Shown in pieces: positions 15,176-19,691 of a stretch of DNA of 19,691 bases; the first letter of the stretch is position 1; each line of letters starts with the position of its first letter. Source of the DNA: JAJNPS01 sp031426185 (GTDB lineage: Bacteria; Pseudomonadota; Alphaproteobacteria; Rhodobacterales; Rhodobacteraceae); assembly GCA_031426185.1 (NCBI GenBank), contig JANPKV010000294.1, forward strand, positions 1-19,691. Reading direction: 5' to 3'. The notes under the pieces were generated by a model that was given only the letters and a program-made list of their open reading frames with translations, did no database searches and was not told where the DNA came from. The position numbers and the translations under genes are program-made.

Positions 15176-16408
15176 TCAGACCTTCATGTCAAAGCCCAGA
15201 TGTTTGGCCACGGTGAAGATGTCCTTGTCGCCACGCCCACACATGTTCATCACGATGATATGGTCGGCGGGCAGCCCGGGTGCAATTTTCATCACATGCG
15301 CAAGCGCGTGGCTCGGCTCCAGCGCGGGAATGATGCCTTCGAGTTTGCACGACAGCTGGAACGCCTCAAGCGCTTCGGCGTCGGTGATGCTGACATAGGT
15401 CGCGCGGCCGGTATCGTGCAGCCATGAGTGCTCCGGCCCGATGCCGGGGTAGTCAAGGCCGGCGCTGATGGAAAAGCCTTCCAGAATCTGCCCGTCGGGA
15501 TCCTGCAAAAGGTAGGTCCGGTTGCCGTGCAGCACACCGGGACGACCGCCCGTCAGGCTGGCGCAATGCTGCATCCGGTCGTCGACGCCTTTGCCGCCCG
15601 CCTCGACGCCGATGATGTTGACCGACGGGTCGTCAAGGAAGGGGTAGAACAAGCCCATCGCGTTCGATCCGCCGCCAATGGCCGCGATGATGGTGTCGGG
15701 CAGGCGCCCTTCGCCTTCCTGCTCGGCCATCTGCCAGCGCACCTCCTTGCCGATGATCGACTGGAAATCGCGCACCATCGCCGGATAGGGATGCGGACCT
15801 GCCACCGTACCGATGCAATAGAACGTGTCGCGCACATTGGTGACCCAGTCGCGCAAGGCGTCGTTCATCGCGTCCTTCAGCGTGCCGCGACCGGAGGTCA
15901 CGGGGATGACCTCGGCCCCCAGAAGTTTCATCCGGAACACGTTCGGCGCCTGGCGTTCGACGTCATGCGCGCCCATGTAGACGACACATTGCAGCCCGAA
16001 CTTGGCGCAAACCGTCGCGGTCGCAACGCCATGCTGCCCTGCTCCGGTTTCCGCGATGATCCGCGTCTTGCCCATGCGGCGGGCAAGGATGATCTGCCCC
16101 AGCACATTGTTGATCTTGTGCGCGCCGGTGTGGTTCAACTCGTCGCGCTTCATGTAGATCTTCGCGCCGCCCAGATGCCTGGTCAGGCGCTCGGCGTAAT
16201 ACAGGGGCGAGGGGCGACCGACATAATGCTTCCACAGCCAGTCCATCTCGGCCCAGAAATCCGGGTCGGTCTTGGCGAACTCGTACCGCGCCTCAAGATC
16301 GAGTATCAGCGGCATCAGCGTCTCGGACACGAACCGGCCGCCGAACATCCCGAACCGGCCCTGTTCGTCCGGCCCGGTCATGAAGCTGTTGATTCCGTCC
16401 TCGGCCAT
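15176..16408 (-). CDS. trpB: Tryptophan synthase beta chain
   Basis: TrpB joins indole and serine to make tryptophan, using pyridoxal phosphate, in an alpha2-beta2 complex with TrpA. The 410-residue product carries the Schiff-base lysine Lys98 in HTGAHKINN, catalytic Glu120 in AETGAGQHG and the phosphate-binding GGGSNAMG loop. Length is normal. I chose the ATG at 16406-16408 (MAEDGINSF) because GGGAG lies eight bases upstream; an ATG seven codons earlier has no such site. trpA is not in the window. It lies 129 bp after a MOSC gene and close to trpF, and ends at a strong terminator. Confidence 0.97.
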   Translation of the reverse strand: MAEDGINSFMTGPDEQGRFGMFGGRFVSETLMPLILDLEARYEFAKTDPDFWAEMDWLWKHYVGRPSPLYYAERLTRHLGGAKIYMKRDELNHTGAHKINNVLGQIILARRMGKTRIIAETGAGQHGVATATVCAKFGLQCVVYMGAHDVERQAPNVFRMKLLGAEVIPVTSGRGTLKDAMNDALRDWVTNVRDTFYCIGTVAGPHPYPAMVRDFQSIIGKEVRWQMAEQEGEGRLPDTIIAAIGGGSNAMGLFYPFLDDPSVNIIGVEAGGKGVDDRMQHCASLTGGRPGVLHGNRTYLLQDPDGQILEGFSISAGLDYPGIGPEHSWLHDTGRATYVSITDAEALEAFQLSCKLEGIIPALEPSHALAHVMKIAPGLPADHIIVMNMCGRGDKDIFTVAKHLGFDMKV

Positions 16409-16479
16409 CGTCAATCTCCCTGGTTTCATCGCGATCTAGCGCAGACCCCCGACAAAGAAAACCGCGCAGTACCACAGTT

Positions 16480-16497
16480 GGCACAATTGTCTGTGCC
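16480..16497. promoter_or_regulatory. Palindrome upstream of trpB, possible operator
   Basis: GGCACA-ATTGTC-TGTGCC is an 18-bp inverted repeat in the 129-bp gap between the MOSC gene and trpB, about 72 bases before the trpB start. This gap is the only place in the trpF-trpB run with room for a separate promoter. It may be a repressor site or an RNA hairpin. Confidence 0.35.
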
Positions 16498-16537
16498 GCA
16501 GGCCGCCGTGCCCACCCCGGCCGCGCCGCGGGCGGTG

Positions 16538-16999
16538 TCAAGCAAGCCGCAGGATGTCCCCGACAGCGATCTCGCCGCCTTCGATGATGTGGGCATTCAG
16601 GCCCGAGCGATGCTCCAGCAAGTCACAAACGGTCTTGCCTGTGACCAGTTCCAGATACCGGCATGGCACGTTCAGCCGACCCCCTTCCAGAAGCACCCCA
16701 CCCACCCAAAAGCGGCGGCCGACCAAATGGTTCAGAGGCGTGTCCTCGACAGTCAGGTTCCGACGATGCTCCGCTGGGGCAAGATCGATGGCATGATCCC
16801 GTTTCAACGCGACAAGGGTTTCCTGCTCTATCAAGGTGACCTCTCGGATGTCGGGAAACGCCGAGTACTTGCCCGTCCCAAGCGCATAGCGATCGCCCTC
16901 GATCCCTTGACCCGCAATCAGCCGGACCCGTGGCCGCGCCTGCATCGGCGCCCCGGCCTGTGCCGTGGTGTGGATTTCCAAAAGCCGGCCGCGCCACAT
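16538..16999 (-). CDS. MOSC domain protein
   Basis: A 153-residue protein made of a single MOSC domain (the sulfurase-carrier domain found at the C-terminus of molybdenum cofactor sulfurases). Family features seen are GIEGDRYALGTGKYS at about 32-46, the DIREVTLIEQETL stretch at 50-62, EHRRNLTVED at 77-86, PLNHLVGRRFWVG at 88-100, and the conserved cysteine Cys113 in LNVPCRYLE, thought to carry sulfur. Stand-alone MOSC proteins may bind or deliver sulfur to metal clusters, and some act on N-hydroxylated compounds as YiiM-type proteins. The ATG is four bases after the trpF stop, so it is translated from the same mRNA. No link to tryptophan synthesis is known. Confidence 0.87.
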   Translation of the reverse strand: MWRGRLLEIHTTAQAGAPMQARPRVRLIAGQGIEGDRYALGTGKYSAFPDIREVTLIEQETLVALKRDHAIDLAPAEHRRNLTVEDTPLNHLVGRRFWVGGVLLEGGRLNVPCRYLELVTGKTVCDLLEHRSGLNAHIIEGGEIAVGDILRLA

Positions 17000-17003
17000 G
17001 AAT

Positions 17004-17642
17004 CTACCCCGCCGCTGTGATAAAGGCCGCGATCTTGGCGTGGTCCTTGACGCCCGGCGCGGATTCCACGCCCGACGACAGGTCGACCTGCCGCGCTCCA
17101 GTCAGTCGGACAGCCTCGGCGACGTTTCCCGCGTGCAGACCCCCGGACAGCATCCACGGACGCAGCCATTTGCGCCCCACCAGCAACCGCCAGTCAAAGG
17201 TCAGGCCATTGCCACCGGGCAGGACCGCATCCCTGGGCGGTTTCGCGTCGATCAGGATCTGGTCAGCGGCCAGGCTCATTTCCTTCAGCGCGGCCAGATC
17301 GCCCTCATCCGCGACGCCCACCGCCTTCATCACCGGCAGGCCGTAACGTGCCCGCACCGCAGCGACGCGCGTCGGTGTCTCGTGCCCATGAAGCTGCAGC
17401 ATGTCCAGCGGCATCGCCCCCACCAGCATGTCCAGGAGCGCGTCATCGGCATCGACCGTCAGCGCGACCTTGGCAAGCCCCGGCGGTGCGGCAAGGGCCA
17501 GATCGCGCGCCACGTCGGGCGTCACATAGCGGGGTGATCTGGGAAAGAAGTTCAGTCCGATATAGGCCGCGCCCGCATCGGCACATGCCTGCACGTCACC
17601 CGGCGTCCTGACGCCGCAGATCTTGACGCGGATTTGTCCCAT
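17004..17642 (-). CDS. trpF: Phosphoribosylanthranilate isomerase
   Basis: TrpF isomerises phosphoribosylanthranilate to the carboxyphenylamino-deoxyribulose phosphate intermediate of tryptophan synthesis. It is a single TIM barrel of 212 residues. The general base Cys9 in VKICGVR and the general acid Asp132 in ILIDAK are present, with the phosphate-binding LSGGL motif near the C-terminus. I chose the ATG at 17640-17642, which overlaps the lapA-like TGA as TGATG with AAGGG upstream; a GTG one codon earlier is the alternative. The overlap indicates translational coupling to the upstream gene. Confidence 0.95.
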   Translation of the reverse strand: MGQIRVKICGVRTPGDVQACADAGAAYIGLNFFPRSPRYVTPDVARDLALAAPPGLAKVALTVDADDALLDMLVGAMPLDMLQLHGHETPTRVAAVRARYGLPVMKAVGVADEGDLAALKEMSLAADQILIDAKPPRDAVLPGGNGLTFDWRLLVGRKWLRPWMLSGGLHAGNVAEAVRLTGARQVDLSSGVESAPGVKDHAKIAAFITAAG

Positions 17643-18001
17643 CACCGGCCCTTGGGCCGTTCCAGAAGGGCGAGAACCTCATCCTGGGGCCCGAGCTTTT
17701 CCTCGCGCAGCTGCGCAAGTTCCCGCTCCAGACGGGACACTTCGCGCGTTTTGCTGGAGGCGGTGCTGCGGTGCTTCATCTCGCGCAGCCATTCCCATAC
17801 GAAGCCGATCAGCAAACCTGCGACGATGCCGCCAAAGATCACGACGAACAGAGGCACTTCGGCGCCAAGGGGCAGGCCGATGAATGTCGCCATGTCGGCA
17901 GGCAGCAGTTGAACCTGCACAGACGCACGATTGGCCAGCGCCACCGTCAAGAGGACGATGCCCAAGGCCACAAGCAAAACATAGCGCAACCACCGGATCA
18001 T
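17642..18001 (-). CDS. LapA-domain (DUF1049) inner-membrane protein
   Basis: A 119-residue protein with two membrane helices (about 4-24 and 48-70) joined by a short loop, then a cytoplasmic coiled coil (about 72-105, KTREVSRLERELAQLREEK). This is the LapA/DUF1049 layout; E. coli LapA helps assemble lipopolysaccharide with LapB, but no lapB is seen here, so the role is inferred by family. It lies between ihfB and trpF, which is a common order in Rhodobacterales as far as I recall. The start has only a weak ribosome-binding site (GGTGG). Confidence 0.85.
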   Translation of the reverse strand: MIRWLRYVLLVALGIVLLTVALANRASVQVQLLPADMATFIGLPLGAEVPLFVVIFGGIVAGLLIGFVWEWLREMKHRSTASSKTREVSRLERELAQLREEKLGPQDEVLALLERPKGR

Positions 18002-18042
18002 CCGAACACCACCCGCAGACTGTCGATTGCCCGACTATTGCG

Positions 18043-18069
18043 GCAACCGGTGACCGGGCGCAACCGGTG
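18043..18069. repeat. Short direct repeat between ihfB and the lapA-like gene
   Basis: GCAACCGGTG occurs at 18043-18052 and again at 18060-18069. Each contains the palindrome ACCGGT. It lies just after the ihfB stop. Significance is unknown. Confidence 0.4.
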
Positions 18070-18070
18070 T

Positions 18071-18352
18071 TCAGTGACCGTTCAGCCGATCACGCAGCAG
18101 TTTGCCGGTCTTGAAGAAGGGAACTTTCTTGTCTTCGACCTGCACGGACTCACCGGTGCGGGGGTTGCGGCCCAGGCGGGCATCGCGCGCCTTGACCGAA
18201 AACGCGCCAAAGCCGCGCAGTTCCACGCGGTCCCCCTTGGCAAGCGCGTCGATGATCTCCTCAAAGACCGTGTTGACGATACGCTCAACATGGCGCTGCG
18301 TCAGATGTGGATTATCGTCCGTGATCTTCTGGATCAGTTCGGATCGGATCAT
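18071..18352 (-). CDS. ihfB: Integration host factor subunit beta
   Basis: IHF-beta pairs with IHF-alpha to form a DNA-bending nucleoid protein. The 93-residue product begins MIRSELIQKI and carries the family signature GFGAFSVKARDARLGRNPRTGE, with the intercalating proline Pro64 in RNPRTG and a normal C-terminal helix. I chose the ATG at 18350-18352, preceded by GGGGGGGA, over an upstream in-frame ATG at 18472, which adds 40 unconserved residues. It lies downstream of rpsA on the same strand but behind a strong terminator, so it has its own promoter in the 184-bp gap. Confidence 0.95.
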   Translation of the reverse strand: MIRSELIQKITDDNPHLTQRHVERIVNTVFEEIIDALAKGDRVELRGFGAFSVKARDARLGRNPRTGESVQVEDKKVPFFKTGKLLRDRLNGH

Positions 18353-18478
18353 GTGTCGTCCCCCCCAGGTGGGTCGGCCATCTTGGGCAGCGGCCGCCAA
18401 CCATGTTTTGTGCGAAAGACTATAGCCAAGAAATGGCGTTGCACAAATGAAAACAAAGGGAAAAGGCGCCAAAGCAAA

Positions 18479-18502
18479 GGGCCCCGTCCTGCAACGGGGC
18501 CC
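18479..18502 (-). terminator. Rho-independent terminator of rpsA
   Basis: GGGCCCCGT (18479-18487) and ACGGGGCCC (18494-18502) pair over six bases. On minus it is followed by TTTGCTTT. It lies about 35 bases after the rpsA stop. The plus side also has CTTTT, but no plus-strand gene ends here. Confidence 0.88.
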
Positions 18503-18536
18503 CTTTTGTCAGTTAGTCTGAATTAGTTCGTGCCGA

Positions 18537-19691
18537 TCAGCTGCGGTCAGCCTTGAGCGCCGCGCCCAGGATATCGCCCAAGGACGCACCCGAATCAGAC
18601 GAGCCGTACTGCTCCACTGCTTCTTTCTCTTCGGCGATCTCGCGTGCCTTGATCGACAGACCCAGTTTGCGGGTCTTGGCGTCGATGTTGGTCACGCGCA
18701 CGTCGATGTGGTCGCCGACCTGGAAACGCTCGGGGCGCTGGTCTGCCCGATCACGCGACAGGTCGCTGCGGCGGATGAAGGATTTGGCCGCATTATACTC
18801 GACCTCGATCCCGCCTTCCTCGACCGCCGTCACCGTGACGGTGATGATCGTGCCACGCTTCACGCCATCAACGGCATCGGTGAAGTTGTCTTCACCAAGT
18901 GCCTTGACCGACAGGCTGATGCGCTCTTTTTCCACATCCACTTCGGTGACGGACGCCTTGACGGTGTCGCCCTTGCGGTAGTTCTGGATGGCATCTTCGC
19001 CGCGCTGGTCCCAGGACAGGTCCGACAGGTGGACCATGCCGTCGATGTCGTTGTCGAGGCCGACGAACAGACCGAATTCGGTGATGTTCTTGACTTCGCC
19101 TTCGATGATCGCGCCCACGGGATGCGTTTCCGCAAAGACTTCCCACGGGTTGCGCTGCGTCTGCTTCAGGCCGAGGCTGACCCGACGCTTGGCAGAGTCG
19201 ATCTCCAGCACCATGACGTCAACCTCTTGCGAGGTGGAGACGATCTTGCCGGGGTGCACGTTCTTCTTGGTCCAGGACATTTCCGAGACGTGGACCAGGC
19301 CCTCGACCCCCGCTTCCAACTCCACGAAGGCGCCGTAATCGGTGATGTTGGTGACGCGGCCTTTGTGGACCGTGCCGATGGCATACATCTTTTCAACGGC
19401 ATCCCACGGATCGGACTGCAGCTGCTTCATGCCCAGGCTGATGCGATGGGTCTCCTTGTTGATCTTGATGACCTGCACTTTGACAGTTTCACCAATGGCA
19501 AGGATTTCCGACGGATGGTTGACGCGGCGCCAGGCCATGTCGGTGACATGGAGCAGGCCGTCAACGCCGCCGAGGTCAACAAACGCACCGTATTCGGTGA
19601 TGTTCTTGACCACGCCGTCGACCGTCTGACCCTCGGTCAGGTTGCCGATGACTTCGGCGCGCTGTTCGGCGCGGCTTTCTTCCAGGATTGC
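18537..19691 (-). CDS. rpsA: 30S ribosomal protein S1, N-terminus cut by window edge
   Basis: S1 binds mRNA at the 30S platform and helps initiation. The 384 residues seen are the C-terminal two thirds. They hold four S1 RNA-binding repeats starting at about residues 20, 106, 193 and 279 of this fragment, recognised by the repeated pattern VKNITEYGAFVDL, VTNITDYGAFVEL, VKNITEFGLFVGL, each ending in a RISLG/RVSLG-type strand. The last repeat is the most diverged (TVTAVEEGGIEVEY), as usual. The frame stays open to base 19691, so the first two domains lie outside. A terminator follows. Confidence 0.96.
   Translation of the reverse strand, partial: AILEESRAEQRAEVIGNLTEGQTVDGVVKNITEYGAFVDLGGVDGLLHVTDMAWRRVNHPSEILAIGETVKVQVIKINKETHRISLGMKQLQSDPWDAVEKMYAIGTVHKGRVTNITDYGAFVELEAGVEGLVHVSEMSWTKKNVHPGKIVSTSQEVDVMVLEIDSAKRRVSLGLKQTQRNPWEVFAETHPVGAIIEGEVKNITEFGLFVGLDNDIDGMVHLSDLSWDQRGEDAIQNYRKGDTVKASVTEVDVEKERISLSVKALGEDNFTDAVDGVKRGTIITVTVTAVEEGGIEVEYNAAKSFIRRSDLSRDRADQRPERFQVGDHIDVRVTNIDAKTRKLGLSIKAREIAEEKEAVEQYGSSDSGASLGDILGAALKADRS

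Noticed and set aside
15428..17020. A 530-codon open frame on plus, antisense to trpB and the MOSC gene
   Set aside because: The minus-strand genes are clearly real with full motifs; the plus frame has no recognisable domain and follows from high G+C codon bias.
18353..18472. Extended ihfB start
   Set aside because: IHF-beta proteins begin at MIRSELI; the extra 40 residues are intergenic sequence.

Overview
The window reads as a stretch of chromosome from an alphaproteobacterium of the order Rhodobacterales (family Rhodobacteraceae, Roseobacter-like). This is an inference from protein character (PriA, IleRS, TrpB, S1, IHF-beta), a phosphatidylcholine synthase, high G+C with frequent GTG starts, and the orders priA<->talC-DUF484-xerC and rpsA-ihfB-lapA-trpF-trpB. 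Nearly all of it is coding. I saw no rRNA, tRNA, CRISPR array, insertion sequence, prophage or replication origin.

Layout: (1) 1-1991, the 5' part of priA on the minus strand, cut by the window start. (2) 2070-5828, a plus-strand block: a short transaldolase (talC/fsa family), a DUF484 protein, the tyrosine recombinase xerC (GTGA overlap with DUF484), a short DksA/TraR zinc-finger protein with a 78-residue partner ORF, and phosphatidylcholine synthase. (3) 5825-9750, minus-strand EamA-type transporter and ileS. (4) 9943-12685, a large DUF2339 multi-membrane protein whose frame is broken at a run of nine G. (5) 12933-13301, a DUF2237 protein on plus. (6) 13298-14931, a small minus-strand island: a membrane-anchored LuxR-type regulator and two related exported proteins, each a PepSY-like domain followed by an extremely Asp-rich tail. 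(7) 15176-19691, a minus-strand housekeeping block: rpsA (5' end cut), ihfB, lapA-like, trpF, a MOSC-domain gene and trpB, with clear terminators after rpsA and trpB.

How the genes fit together: most are housekeeping (replication restart, dimer resolution, translation, tryptophan synthesis, lipid synthesis). The accessory part is the 13.3-14.9 kb island, where two diverged paralogues with polyaspartate tails sit beside a one-component LuxR regulator carrying two membrane helices. This is the best candidate for an undescribed system here: possibly an envelope or extracellular cation-binding module under a membrane-bound regulator. That role is inference from composition and context only.

Other points of note are a roughly 300-bp patch of atypical codon use inside the editing domain of ileS, a Phe in place of the Tyr expected of true fructose-6-phosphate aldolase in the talC product, two convergent gene pairs that share one CTAG as both stop codons, and three spaced GGGGTGATT-like repeats before the phosphatidylcholine synthase gene.
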